The notes under the pieces were generated by a model. The model saw only the letters and a program-made list of their open reading frames with translations, ran no database searches and was not told the DNA's origin. The position numbers and the translations under genes were made by a program. Positions 43,862 to 53,030 of a stretch of 64,000 bases of DNA are shown piece after piece. Source of the DNA: Edaphobacter dinghuensis (GTDB lineage Bacteria; Acidobacteriota; Terriglobia; Terriglobales; Acidobacteriaceae); contig NZ_BMGT01000001.1 in the NCBI RefSeq assembly GCF_014640335.1, forward strand, positions 620,001-684,000, read 5' to 3'. Every line of letters starts with the position of its first letter. Position 1 is the first letter of the stretch.

Positions 43862-45433
43862 TCACACAAGCGCAATCACCAGTCCTGGCGAGGACAAATC
43901 GCCCGCAGTAGCACTCCGCAATCCCACCCTGCGCAGCACCTCTCCGGGCAAATGCAACACCTTGCCGCGAACCTGCACGTCGCCAGTTATATCGACGGCC
44001 TCATCGCCCGCTAGGTCCTGCGCCAACACACGCTTCCCATGCAGCGGCGCCTCGAAGACCATCGTCAGGCTTTTGAAATTTCCAAAGACGCCATAAGGCC
44101 CCGGAGCATCGGCAACCGGCAGCGTCACTTCGCACTCCGGCATGTACCACGCCTCGCCGACGCGCGTCCTCTCCTGCGCAGCCACGGCCACCGCGCCATT
44201 CGGAAAGCGCGTCGCAAAAGCAAACGGCCTCTCGCCCTTCGCCTTCACTTCGGGCAGCGCCATGCCGCGAGCCATGCGCGCCGGAGCGCCCTGCCGCACC
44301 TCCGCGCCAATCAGATCACTCTCCCAGCTCTGCCCCTTTGCAAACCGCCAGCTATCGGTCAGAATCTCATCGTCAATCGCAACCGTTCCTATGCCCGGAG
44401 AAAACGGCGCCGCAATCCGCTGCCAGCGCACTGCACGCACCACCTCGTCCATGCGCCGCTTCGCCTGTCGCGGCCCGTTGAAGAAGAGATCGGCATCATC
44501 GCCCGGCCTCAATCCCGTCAGCGGATGCCGCATCACTCCCATCGTGCATCCCATCGCCGCAGCAACATAAACTTCGTCCTCGACATTCAGCAGAGCCTTC
44601 ACTTCGGGGTGGCCCTGCGTCCCCTTCAACATCTCCGCCAACCGATCAAGCGTCGTCGGCAACGAAAGAATCGAAGTCACATCGTACGTTCGATATACAT
44701 CCGTGTTGCGCAGAATTACCATCCGCCGCGAGCCCCACGGCTGCACGCCGAACCGCCCATCCTTATGCCAATCCCCATTAACTGCCGACTCTCCATGCAC
44801 ATGCTCGAACCGCAACGGAAGTCGCATCTCATCGCGCATCTGCACCATCTCAAAATTCGGATCGCCGATATCGATCTTCCAGTATGGAATCCCCGCAGCA
44901 TCGCTCAACTTCTCTAAGCGCCTGCCGCTGTCGCCATCCGGCGGATTGCGGCACCATAACGCCGCGCTGCGCCATCCCGTCGTCTTTACAGCATGATTCA
45001 AGCCACGCAGCCGCTCCGTCGCATCGCCGGTGAACGATGGAAACTTCGCCGTCGCCACCTCAAACGTCGCCATGCCGCCGCTCTCCCATCCATCATCGAG
45101 CATCAGGTAAAGATCGCCGCGCACCTTCGGATAAAACGTCTTCGCCCATCCGGCATCGCCCAACACATTCTTCTCGGTCATCGCAGCACGTGCTAGTTGC
45201 GCGCCAGCATCACCTTCAAGCAGCGTTGCGTCCAGAGACCGCAGGCCATGCCCATACATATAGTTCTGCACCGCCCACGTACACCAGTAGTTCGGCGCAT
45301 CGCACGGCTTCACTGGCACAAGGTTCGTCCTCCGCCCTGCTCTGCTTTGCGAAAGGCCCGGTATCGTCGTCGCCAGCGTCGTCGCAGTCGTCGCAACCGA
45401 TGCGCCGAGAAACCGCCGTCTGCTCATTCTCAT
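43862..45433 (-). CDS. Tat-exported TIM-barrel glycosidase-like protein (clan GH-D resemblance)
   Basis: 523 residues from ATG 45433 with AAGGGA six bases upstream. A clear Tat signal (MSRRRFLGASVA) is followed by a catalytic-barrel region with LMLDDGW (113-116 DDGW) and YWKIDIGD (184-191), the latter placing D188 where alpha-galactosidases of GH27/GH36 have their nucleophile. A second acidic residue could lie in FEHVHGES. The sequence otherwise does not match those families well, so this may be a new or rare subfamily. Sandwiched between receptor 4 and the six-hairpin protein, it probably trims oligosaccharides in the periplasm. Confidence 0.62.
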   Translation of the reverse strand: MRMSRRRFLGASVATTATTLATTIPGLSQSRAGRRTNLVPVKPCDAPNYWCTWAVQNYMYGHGLRSLDATLLEGDAGAQLARAAMTEKNVLGDAGWAKTFYPKVRGDLYLMLDDGWESGGMATFEVATAKFPSFTGDATERLRGLNHAVKTTGWRSAALWCRNPPDGDSGRRLEKLSDAAGIPYWKIDIGDPNFEMVQMRDEMRLPLRFEHVHGESAVNGDWHKDGRFGVQPWGSRRMVILRNTDVYRTYDVTSILSLPTTLDRLAEMLKGTQGHPEVKALLNVEDEVYVAAAMGCTMGVMRHPLTGLRPGDDADLFFNGPRQAKRRMDEVVRAVRWQRIAAPFSPGIGTVAIDDEILTDSWRFAKGQSWESDLIGAEVRQGAPARMARGMALPEVKAKGERPFAFATRFPNGAVAVAAQERTRVGEAWYMPECEVTLPVADAPGPYGVFGNFKSLTMVFEAPLHGKRVLAQDLAGDEAVDITGDVQVRGKVLHLPGEVLRRVGLRSATAGDLSSPGLVIALV

Positions 45434-45527
45434 TCGTTGTCCCTTAAGTGCTTCATGCAACCCGGCAAACAGGCTGGCATCGCTTTGTGTTGCGCGATGC
45501 CAGCCACAGAATCAAGACACAGCCGCC

Positions 45528-48500
45528 TTAGAACGTGAAGCGTCCGCCTAACTGTATCTCGCGCGGCGTGCCGTTGGTGCCAGTAATCTGCCCGAAGCTC
45601 GGGTTCTGCGCCGTGCAGCATGTCGTGTTTGGGTTGGAGTAGTGTGGCGTGTTCGTCAGGTTGAACGCATCCACCTGGAAGCTCGCGCCCATCTGCTCAC
45701 GAATTCGCACCGTCTTCGACAGCGACACGTCCGAGTTTCTGTAGCTCGGCCCCAGCACCTTACCCACGCCTGAGTTGCCCAACTGATACTGCGCAGGCGT
45801 CGTCAAACACGTCGTATCGAACCACTCCGACGTTTTGCCGATCTTGCGAATCGTCGGGCACGCAAGTTCCGCACGATTCGAAAATCCGCTGTTCAGATTG
45901 TCGTTCGAGATACCGAAGCTCAACGGCTGGCCCGATTGCAGCGTCGTAATGCTGCTCACCTGCCAGCCGCCCAGCAGCAGATCCACTGGCCGCGAGCTGT
46001 TCGCCAGCCACGTTCTGCCATGCCCAAACGGAAGCTGATAGACGAAGCTCGCGATAAAGTTACTCGGCACGTTCGGCGCCTGGCTCGTGCCCACTGCGCG
46101 GTTCAGGTTATCGTGCAGAGGATAGAAGACGTTCATATCGTCGATCTCCTTCGACCACGTATACGAGACGCGACCCTCCAGCCCATGTGAGAAGTTCTTC
46201 TTCAGCTCAGCCTGCAGCGCGTGATAGATCGACTGCCCATCCGACGTCGCATAGTTGATCGACGTTACCTCCGGCGCAATGTTGTAATACGGCCGCCGCG
46301 TCGTCAGGTCTCCCGGCCCCGGCGCAGGCGTGTCGATGTTGTAGTCGCGATAGAGATTGATTCCTCTCGTTCCCACATAGCTCAGACTGAACACCGTCGA
46401 CGGCGTCATCTGCTGCTGCACGCCGAAGTTCCACGTATACGCATTGTCGGGACGGAAGTTTCTCGGTATCAGCGTCACCGAAGAGTTCGGCTGCGGCGTT
46501 ACCGGCGCATTCGTCGAAAGCGGAATGAACGCAGGCAATCCCTGCACGCTCACCTGCGTAAACGGCGTATAGGCAAGCTGCTGATTCAGGTAGTACTGCT
46601 GGAAGAACGGGAAGTTGCGCTCGAGGTTGCCGCCGATCGCTCCAAAGTTTCCCGGAAACGTCGTGATACCAAACGCGCCGCGCACCGCCGTCCGTCCGTT
46701 ATTAGGTGAGTAGGAGAAGCCAACCCGCGGCGCAAAGTTGCCATAGTAGTTGTCCACATTCGGCGCGCGGTTGTTGTTGCTCGCGATATCGAGCAGCCCC
46801 GTCGACAGATTGAAGTTTGACTGCCGATTGAATTTGTCGATCGCCTGCGTAATCACGTCCCAGCGCAGCGCCAGGTTCAGCGTCAGCGACTTCGACATGT
46901 GATATTCGTCCTGCGCATACACGCCCGCCAGGTGCGCGCGCGTCGCCGGATCGGTATCGACAAAGCCGCGATACAGCGACGAAGGCAACCCCAGCAGGAA
47001 GCTCGCAAACGCATTGCCGCCCGTACTGCTGCTGCAATTCGGCTGGCCCGTGCAACTGCTCGTATAGTCCGCATTGAATGAGAAGCTGCCGTTCTGGCTC
47101 GCATTCGCATTCGTCAGCGAAGCCTGCAACCTCCGATAGTCTTCGCCCACCGTCACCGTGTGCTTGCCGAAGACCCGAATGAAGTTGTCCGTAATTTGAT
47201 ACACGTTCGTGATGCGGTGCGAGTTCGTCCAGTCCTGCGACCCCGTCGATGCAATGTTGCCGACGTTGAAGATCGCCATGCCCGACGCGCCCGCAAACGC
47301 AGAGTCGTTGCCGTTCGGAATCCCCAGCGCTGTATTCTCGTTCGTGCCAAAGTCGTTGCCAAAGTCCTTCGTGTAGAAACGATTGAAGCCGAAGCGCAAC
47401 TCATTCGTCGCCTTGGGCGAGAAGGTATGGTCATATCCAACCGCTGTGTTGTGATCACGCGAAGCCGCGTTCACATCGCCGATCTGGATGAACCGCGTCC
47501 CCGGCGAAGGAGCCGTCAGATCGCGCCGCTGATACGACTCACGCGCAAACAGCCGGTCGCCGTTGCCGAACTGATAGTCCGCCTTCACATCGAACTGGTG
47601 GTTGTTGTCCGTCTCCGACGTGTTCGCCTTGTAGTTCTGGCTGATGCTGTTCTGGTTGATCGCCTCCGGCCAGATCGACGCGTCGGCCACCATCTTCGCC
47701 GCCACAGGATCGAAGCGCGACGTCGGAATCTGGTAAGCCGGCCCCTGGCTCGTCGTCACAATCGGAAACGGATTGCCCGTCGAAGGATCATACAGAGTAG
47801 GGAACTGGCTGGTCAGAAACTCGCCCTGCTTCATCAAGTCAGTCGGCACCGTCAGGTTGTAGGCGATGCCGTTGTTCAGCAGCAGTCCCTGGTAGTCCAC
47901 AAAGAAGAACGCCTTGTTGCGAATGATCGGTCCGCCCAGCGATCCGCCAAACTCGTTCGAGCGATACGGTGCCTTCGTTAATGCCTGCCACTGAATCGCA
48001 TTCAAACTGTCGCTGCGAAAGAACTCATACGCCGATCCATGAAACTGGTTGGTGCCCGACTTCACAAACGCATTCACCTGCGCGCCGCCGTACGTGCCGA
48101 CCGTCGCATCCGCATTGCTGGTCGAAACCTTCACCTCCTGCAACGAGTCCAGCGCCGGCGTCACGTTGATGAAGGCGTTCAGCAGCTCCATGTTGCTCAC
48201 GCCGTCCAGCGTGTACGTCGTTCCTCCCCACGGCAGCCCGTTCACGCTCGCCGTAATGGAGCCCGAAGCGCCGGCACCAGCAGCCGCCTCCGGCGCACTG
48301 CCAAATCCCGTCGCCACCGATCCCGGCACCGTCTGCACCAGTTGCGAGAAGACCCGCCCGTTCAGTGGCAGGCTCACAATCGCCCGCGTGTTCAGCACCT
48401 CGCCCATCGACGAGCTCGACGTATTCACCAGCGGGTTGTCTCCCGTCACTTCAACCGACTGGGTCGACGTGCCCAGTTGCAGCTTTACATCCACGCGCGT

Positions 48501-48863
48501 CGTGCCATCCACCGTCACTACGTTGCCGGTCGAAACCGTCGTCTGAAATCCGGGCGCGCTCGCCTCTACCTTATAGTTGCCCGGAGGCAGCAGGTTGGCG
48601 ATGTACTCCCCCTGGCTGTCCGAGGTAAGGTGGCTCACCACCCCCGTGTCCTGATTTGTGACGGCGATCTTCGCCCCCGGAACCAGCGCTCCGGTCGAGT
48701 CGGCCACCGTACCCTGCAGACGTCCGCTAACGCCCTGCCCAAACGACACCGCCGCAAAAACCAGCAGGCACACCACACTCAGCACCACGCCGCGAAGCCG
48801 CAAAATCTGCTCTAACCATCCAGCGTTGCCGGACATCTGATTGAATTTCATTGGGGATTGCAT
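45528..48863 (-). CDS. TonB-dependent receptor 4 (Oar-like)
   Basis: 1,111 residues; AAGGAGGCAGT directly precedes ATG 48863. A signal peptide ends near SFGQG. A carboxypeptidase-regulatory-like domain (GRLQGTVADSTGALVPGA) precedes the plug (LPLNGRVFSQLVQTVPG, TTYTLDGVSNMELLN) and barrel, ending LGGRFTF. Two short cysteine pairs occur in loops. First gene of a three-gene operon with two exported glycosidase-like proteins, a layout equivalent to a SusC-only polysaccharide utilisation locus. Three GTTAC boxes about one helical turn apart lie upstream. Confidence 0.87.
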   Translation of the reverse strand: MQSPMKFNQMSGNAGWLEQILRLRGVVLSVVCLLVFAAVSFGQGVSGRLQGTVADSTGALVPGAKIAVTNQDTGVVSHLTSDSQGEYIANLLPPGNYKVEASAPGFQTTVSTGNVVTVDGTTRVDVKLQLGTSTQSVEVTGDNPLVNTSSSSMGEVLNTRAIVSLPLNGRVFSQLVQTVPGSVATGFGSAPEAAAGAGASGSITASVNGLPWGGTTYTLDGVSNMELLNAFINVTPALDSLQEVKVSTSNADATVGTYGGAQVNAFVKSGTNQFHGSAYEFFRSDSLNAIQWQALTKAPYRSNEFGGSLGGPIIRNKAFFFVDYQGLLLNNGIAYNLTVPTDLMKQGEFLTSQFPTLYDPSTGNPFPIVTTSQGPAYQIPTSRFDPVAAKMVADASIWPEAINQNSISQNYKANTSETDNNHQFDVKADYQFGNGDRLFARESYQRRDLTAPSPGTRFIQIGDVNAASRDHNTAVGYDHTFSPKATNELRFGFNRFYTKDFGNDFGTNENTALGIPNGNDSAFAGASGMAIFNVGNIASTGSQDWTNSHRITNVYQITDNFIRVFGKHTVTVGEDYRRLQASLTNANASQNGSFSFNADYTSSCTGQPNCSSSTGGNAFASFLLGLPSSLYRGFVDTDPATRAHLAGVYAQDEYHMSKSLTLNLALRWDVITQAIDKFNRQSNFNLSTGLLDIASNNNRAPNVDNYYGNFAPRVGFSYSPNNGRTAVRGAFGITTFPGNFGAIGGNLERNFPFFQQYYLNQQLAYTPFTQVSVQGLPAFIPLSTNAPVTPQPNSSVTLIPRNFRPDNAYTWNFGVQQQMTPSTVFSLSYVGTRGINLYRDYNIDTPAPGPGDLTTRRPYYNIAPEVTSINYATSDGQSIYHALQAELKKNFSHGLEGRVSYTWSKEIDDMNVFYPLHDNLNRAVGTSQAPNVPSNFIASFVYQLPFGHGRTWLANSSRPVDLLLGGWQVSSITTLQSGQPLSFGISNDNLNSGFSNRAELACPTIRKIGKTSEWFDTTCLTTPAQYQLGNSGVGKVLGPSYRNSDVSLSKTVRIREQMGASFQVDAFNLTNTPHYSNPNTTCCTAQNPSFGQITGTNGTPREIQLGGRFTF

Positions 48864-49106
48864 ACTGCCTCCTTAAAATGGCTTTCGGAAAATCTCACTC
48901 CTGCGGCGGACTCTCTCGACATGTATCCGCTTACATCGAAGCCGCTGGTGTTAACCGAAGATCCGGCACCACTCACATCCTTCGAATCGGAGTTTTCAAT
49001 AGCCAGAGAACAGTAGAGGCTGAAAAGAAGAACAGTCTAGATAAACGCAGATACCCCGGTGCTACAACGGATCCAACTCCGCTGATATCTGCAATAAACA
49101 CTATAA

Positions 49107-49132
49107 GTTACAAGAACGTTACGTCGCGTTAC
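49107..49132. promoter_or_regulatory. Three phased GTTAC boxes upstream of receptor 4
   Basis: GTTAC occurs at 49107-49111, 49118-49122 and 49128-49132, spaced 11 and 10 bases, so all face the same side of the helix. This suggests cooperative binding of a regulator of the receptor 4 operon. A related GTTA/TAAC element lies upstream of receptor 2. Confidence 0.4.
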
Positions 49133-49248
49133 ACGCCTTGATTCCGCATAAAATTCCCCACCGACGTCACCGCTAACGCAACCCGACCGACCACAATCCA
49201 AACCAAATCATCCCAATCGACCAAAGGCGGGTGTCAGGGGGGTGTCCC

Positions 49249-49282
49249 ATGTCCCGCTTTTGGGATATGGGTTGAACCACCA
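49249..49282 (+). repeat. Dispersed repeat family B, copy 2
   Basis: Identical over 34 bases to 29940-29973. With flanking bases here the palindrome extends to CCCATGTCCC / GGGATATGGG, a possible 10-base-pair stem with one G-U. Confidence 0.8.
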
Positions 49283-49324
49283 CAACCGCTCGTCCTCTCA
49301 ACCGAAACTACCACCACAAAACTA

Positions 49325-49376
49325 CGTCATCTCGACCGGAGGCGAAGCCACAGTGGAGAGACCCCTGTATTTCGCC
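49325..49376 (-). repeat. Dispersed repeat family A, copy 3 (inverted)
   Basis: The reverse complement reads GGCGAAATACAGGGG through GGTCGAGATGACG, matching the mutS2 copy at both ends with a slightly different, longer centre (52 instead of 50 bases). Confidence 0.85.
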
Positions 49377-49430
49377 TTTGCCTCCCCACACCTTTCACCA
49401 AGACCAACCAAACCCCACCCAGCACCCACC

Positions 49431-50972
49431 CTACTTTTTCGCAGCAGCAGGAGCAATCACCCCACCCACCCCACCCAGAGGAAACGGATGTACCGCCGCC
49501 AGCTCCGTGCTCAGCACCTGGTCGCCCTTCTCCAGATGCACCTGCACCAGCGCCTGAAACCACGGCATCCCACCCCCGCCCCGGCTCACCTTCAACCCCT
49601 TGGCCGCCAGCGCCGCCGTCAGCGACTCCACCCCGGCCCGCGAGGTGATGAACCGCGTAACGCCCTCGGTCCCCTTTGTATCCAGTCCGCCCAACACCGC
49701 GATGTTGTGTCCGGCCACCACCCCCGGCTGAATCGAGATCAGGCTATAGTCCAGCTTCAGCACCTCGGTCTCCGGATCGCGCTCCGTATGGTAGGCCGCG
49801 CTCTCCCCCGGCAGCGGCCGCGAGTTCACAATCGACGCCCGCCACTCCTCCCGCCGCGAGTCCGGATTGTCGAACCGGAAATCCCCCGCCGCCATCAACT
49901 GCGCCACCGCAATATTCTGAAACGGTGACCCCAACAGAATCACCGTATGCTGCTGCAAATCCTCAGGAGTAATGTTGCGGCTCGTCTTGATCGTCGGCGT
50001 CAGCCCCATCTGCGCGAACAGCCCCGCCAGCATGGCCACGCCCTCCAGCTCGCCCGTCCCGGTATAGCCGTCCTCGTAATAAAGCTGGCCCGCACTCGCT
50101 ACCAGCGCCGGGTTCGAGGCAAACTCCTTTGCCAGGTGCGGATCGACCCGCGCGCCCCGGTTGTCGCTCGCTCCCTGACGAAAGCGGAAGAGGTCGTTCG
50201 AGTCGTCCAGCAGAAACACCGCATTCGGATAAGCGATGATCGGCGAAGGATCGTTGCCGATCAAAGCCGCCCAGAAGCTCTTCACCGGGTCAGCCGGATA
50301 ACGGTGGAACGGGACTGCCGTCGCCGCCACACCACTGACCGCCGTTCGCGCCTGAAGGTTGCCCGCCAAATATCCCACCGCAATCGCCAGCAGCACCACG
50401 GCCGTCGCAACCACCGGCCCCGACCACAGCCATCCCCAGCGACTGTCGCCAACAGGTCCCGATACTGCCTCCAGCCTCGACTCCGGCTGCAAGATCAAAG
50501 CTCCCTCCGCCGCCGGAACAACTTCAGTCGAAGCAGGAGCACCACCGCTGCTCTCGCCTCCAGCCTCAGCCGATTCCGTCGCGCCCGCCCGCAGCCGAAA
50601 CGCCGGGTAGTAATGCCCCTTGGGAATCTCGATCAGGATATGGTCGCGAATGCCCTCCTGCTCGTAATACTCCTTCAACTTCTGCCGCAACCGATGCGTC
50701 TGCACCCGAACGATGGTGTCGGTCTTGGGGTCGAAGTCCGGCTTGCGCCCAAACGCCTCCACCCCAATCGTGTACTCCTTCAGCCCCTCGGGATTGCCAT
50801 CGAGGCCGCGCGTACCCAGAAACTGCAACAGTTGTTGCAGTGTCGGCGAGTTGCGCAGGGTATTGGATTGCAGGACTCGTTGCAGTTGTTGCTGGCTCTG
50901 CTCAACGGAAAGCTCTTCGCCCCTGGCAGCAGATATTAGTGGAAGGTTCGTCAATTCCGTTTCACTCGACAC
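49431..50972 (-). CDS. Membrane-anchored protein with N-terminal winged-helix-like domain
   Basis: 513 residues from GTG 50972; a TTG at 51062 gives 30 extra basic residues and cannot be excluded. Residues about 30-125 contain LQQLLQFLGTRG, LKEYTIGVEAFGRKPDFDPKTD and IVRVQTHRLRQKLKEYYEQEG, a pattern I associate with regulatory winged-helix-like domains fused to membrane sensors. An Ala/Ser/Glu-rich linker leads to a membrane helix at about 180-205 (VVATAVVLLAIAVGYLAGN) and a C-terminal domain of about 300 residues outside the membrane. Its ligand and targets are unknown. It may regulate the receptor 4 operon next to it. Confidence 0.65.
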   Translation of the reverse strand: MSSETELTNLPLISAARGEELSVEQSQQQLQRVLQSNTLRNSPTLQQLLQFLGTRGLDGNPEGLKEYTIGVEAFGRKPDFDPKTDTIVRVQTHRLRQKLKEYYEQEGIRDHILIEIPKGHYYPAFRLRAGATESAEAGGESSGGAPASTEVVPAAEGALILQPESRLEAVSGPVGDSRWGWLWSGPVVATAVVLLAIAVGYLAGNLQARTAVSGVAATAVPFHRYPADPVKSFWAALIGNDPSPIIAYPNAVFLLDDSNDLFRFRQGASDNRGARVDPHLAKEFASNPALVASAGQLYYEDGYTGTGELEGVAMLAGLFAQMGLTPTIKTSRNITPEDLQQHTVILLGSPFQNIAVAQLMAAGDFRFDNPDSRREEWRASIVNSRPLPGESAAYHTERDPETEVLKLDYSLISIQPGVVAGHNIAVLGGLDTKGTEGVTRFITSRAGVESLTAALAAKGLKVSRGGGGMPWFQALVQVHLEKGDQVLSTELAAVHPFPLGGVGGVIAPAAAKK

Positions 50973-51143
50973 CCGGCGCAAGTTTAGCAGTTTGCCGCTA
51001 CGCCGGACAAACCCGCGCAGCCCCGCACGGCGCAGCTTCCAACGCGATCCATCCACCGGCAAATCAGAACTGGAGCCGAAAGAAGCCTCGTCACAGAGAG
51101 TCCGGACAATCGTTCAAACCGCTATCGCGTCATCCTATACAAA

Positions 51144-52766
51144 TCATGGAGCCGAGTAAGGCTCGACCACATCCTCCACCTTGATCGAAGGCTGATTCGA
51201 GTTCGCCGAGAGATAGGGCACACCGTTCGCCATCATGGAATCGGCAAACTTCCAGCCGGTCGCCAGCACTCCTGATCCGGAGATCGACCCTACGCTCGCA
51301 AATCGATCCATCACAATTGGAACTTCGATATTTTCGCCATTCACAGAGTTCAGGACCAGTTGCCCGATCGAGCCCAACCCTACATTAATCAGCGCCAACG
51401 CCGGAGAATAAGATCCTCCGTCCTGCAGGGCAAACCCGTTGAATGACAGATTGTCGATCGCCGAACCATCTCCGAGAATCACAGCGGCGACTTCTATCCC
51501 TGAAAGCCGATAGATCACGCAATTGTTAAGCGTCAGGCTCAACCCGTGAATCTTTGCACGATAGAAGAGAGAGGGTGCAAGAATGGCACAGGGCTGGTCC
51601 CCTTTAATGGGGATATAGGTAACGTTATTCAGTTGGATGCTGCCAAAATTTTCTGTCACTGCAAATACAACAGGAGCGGTCAGGATGCAATTTGAGACCG
51701 TCAAGCCCGTGACAGGATTCGGGTAACTGCCGCTGGCTTGAAAGCCAATATTAAAAACAGCCTCTGAAAAGGTCCCCTTACAATTGCTCACACTCACCGT
51801 GTCGACGCTTAACTGAGGACTCCCATTTGCCGTATAGAGTCGCATCATAGAGAAGCTGTTGAAGGTACAGTCGGTCACCGCAACCCGAGAGATATTGCCC
51901 GAGTAACCCTCCGGAGCGTTGAAAGCAATTGCGTCGTCGCCCGTCGTGAAGTCACAACCCGAAATCGTAATGTCGTTCGCCGGACCATCAAAGTGCAATC
52001 CGTCCGTGTTTACACCGAAGCTCCTCATCACGCATCCCGTAGCCGTGACATGACCGACATTAGAAAGCCGTATTTGATACGCGGGCGTATTTACGACAAC
52101 CACGTTATTCAGAGAAATATTATCCAGGTTCATCAGATTGATACCGAAGTACCAAAGGTTTGCCGACCCTTGCCGCACTTTGCTTGTCGAGTCTCCATTC
52201 AAACCGTTTCCCTGGTTGCCGTTCAGCGTAAAGTTGCTGAGCGAGACGTTCATTCCTCGCGCCGGCGCTGGCGGTCCAGGATCGGATGGCACATTTGCAT
52301 TGGGAAGCCCATTGTGAATGCCGTCGTTGTTTGTGCCCTCTTTTACAAAGAATCCCGTGCCGCAGCCCAGTCCCGCAATGCCCCAATAGCCGCCGGCCGG
52401 AAGAAACAGCCCAGAGATCAGCGCGCTTCCATCGATAATCAATGTGATCGGATGGTTCGCACTCGCCGCTGCCATAGCTGCATTGATACGCGGTCCATCA
52501 TCCGTAGCAACGCCGCCGGTGTATTTATGACGCCCATTCTCCAGGTTGCAATCCAGAGCGCAGCCGATCTCGGACGCCCGAATATACGTCATTCCCGCTA
52601 CAGGCACGGGCGCGTCAGCTGGCCCCAGGCACGGAATATATAACTCCGACGCTCCGCAGCCCGTTACAGCGCCCCCGAAAAACGATCCCGCCGCCAACAA
52701 GCCCGCTCCCCTAAGGAAGCGGCGTCTATCGAACAGACTTATGCTCGTATCGCGTTGGCAGTTCAC
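51144..52766 (-). CDS. Tat-exported GH28-like right-handed beta-helix lipoprotein
   Basis: 540 residues from GTG 52766 with AAAGGTG upstream. A Tat motif (DRRRFLRGAG) is followed by a lipobox (VTGC, C37), indicating a Tat lipoprotein. The body is a parallel beta-helix with repeated VSNC/ISGC rungs. The stretch NTDGLHFDG...CDFTTGDDAIAF carries the NTD and GDD acidic motifs of GH28 polygalacturonases; the GxG-His and RIK motifs are not seen, so activity is uncertain. It stands alone between regulators, with the ThuA-EF-hand gene upstream in the same direction. A pectin- or xylogalacturonan-related role is likely. Confidence 0.7.
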   Translation of the reverse strand: MNCQRDTSISLFDRRRFLRGAGLLAAGSFFGGAVTGCGASELYIPCLGPADAPVPVAGMTYIRASEIGCALDCNLENGRHKYTGGVATDDGPRINAAMAAASANHPITLIIDGSALISGLFLPAGGYWGIAGLGCGTGFFVKEGTNNDGIHNGLPNANVPSDPGPPAPARGMNVSLSNFTLNGNQGNGLNGDSTSKVRQGSANLWYFGINLMNLDNISLNNVVVVNTPAYQIRLSNVGHVTATGCVMRSFGVNTDGLHFDGPANDITISGCDFTTGDDAIAFNAPEGYSGNISRVAVTDCTFNSFSMMRLYTANGSPQLSVDTVSVSNCKGTFSEAVFNIGFQASGSYPNPVTGLTVSNCILTAPVVFAVTENFGSIQLNNVTYIPIKGDQPCAILAPSLFYRAKIHGLSLTLNNCVIYRLSGIEVAAVILGDGSAIDNLSFNGFALQDGGSYSPALALINVGLGSIGQLVLNSVNGENIEVPIVMDRFASVGSISGSGVLATGWKFADSMMANGVPYLSANSNQPSIKVEDVVEPYSAP

Positions 52767-52951
52767 AGTGTCTTTGCTGCACCTTTAAAGTTTGAAGCTG
52801 CTCTCGTACTTACACCTTGGATCGCGCCAGAAGGGACAGAGCCAGACTCTGTCTATCTCTCATTGAAGAATAACCTGAATCACGGCCAATTGATTCCATA
52901 AGCTTATACCTTGCCTTCCGCAACGCTTTCACGCTCCGACAGTGTCCGAAA

Positions 52952-52977
52952 GGTGCTGAGGGTCTAGGCTCAGCACC
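52952..52977 (-). terminator. Hairpin downstream of the ThuA-EF-hand gene
   Basis: Perfect 9-base-pair stem (GGTGCTGAG / CTCAGCACC) with an 8-base loop. On the - strand it is followed by only TTTCGG, so a weak terminator or RNA-stability element. Confidence 0.5.
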
Positions 52978-53030
52978 CAGATTGGCGTAGGGTGCAGTGC
53001 ATTTTTGCCTGGTTCTTTTCAGCCGACTGC

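Larger units (their letters stand above)
48864..49430. other. 567-base intergenic region with operator-like and dispersed repeats
   Basis: No gene was seen. Contents: GTTAC repeated at 49107, 49118 and 49128 (about 10-11 bases apart), dispersed repeat B copy 2 (49249-49282), dispersed repeat A copy 3 (49325-49376) and a C-rich tail before the convergent-side gene end at 49431. The receptor 4 promoter must lie in this region but no confident -35/-10 was fixed. Confidence 0.6.

Noticed and set aside
42387..44096. 569-codon open frame on the + strand spanning two genes of the receptor 4 operon
   Set aside because: Arg/His-rich antisense translation crossing the junction of two well-supported genes with good ribosome-binding sites.
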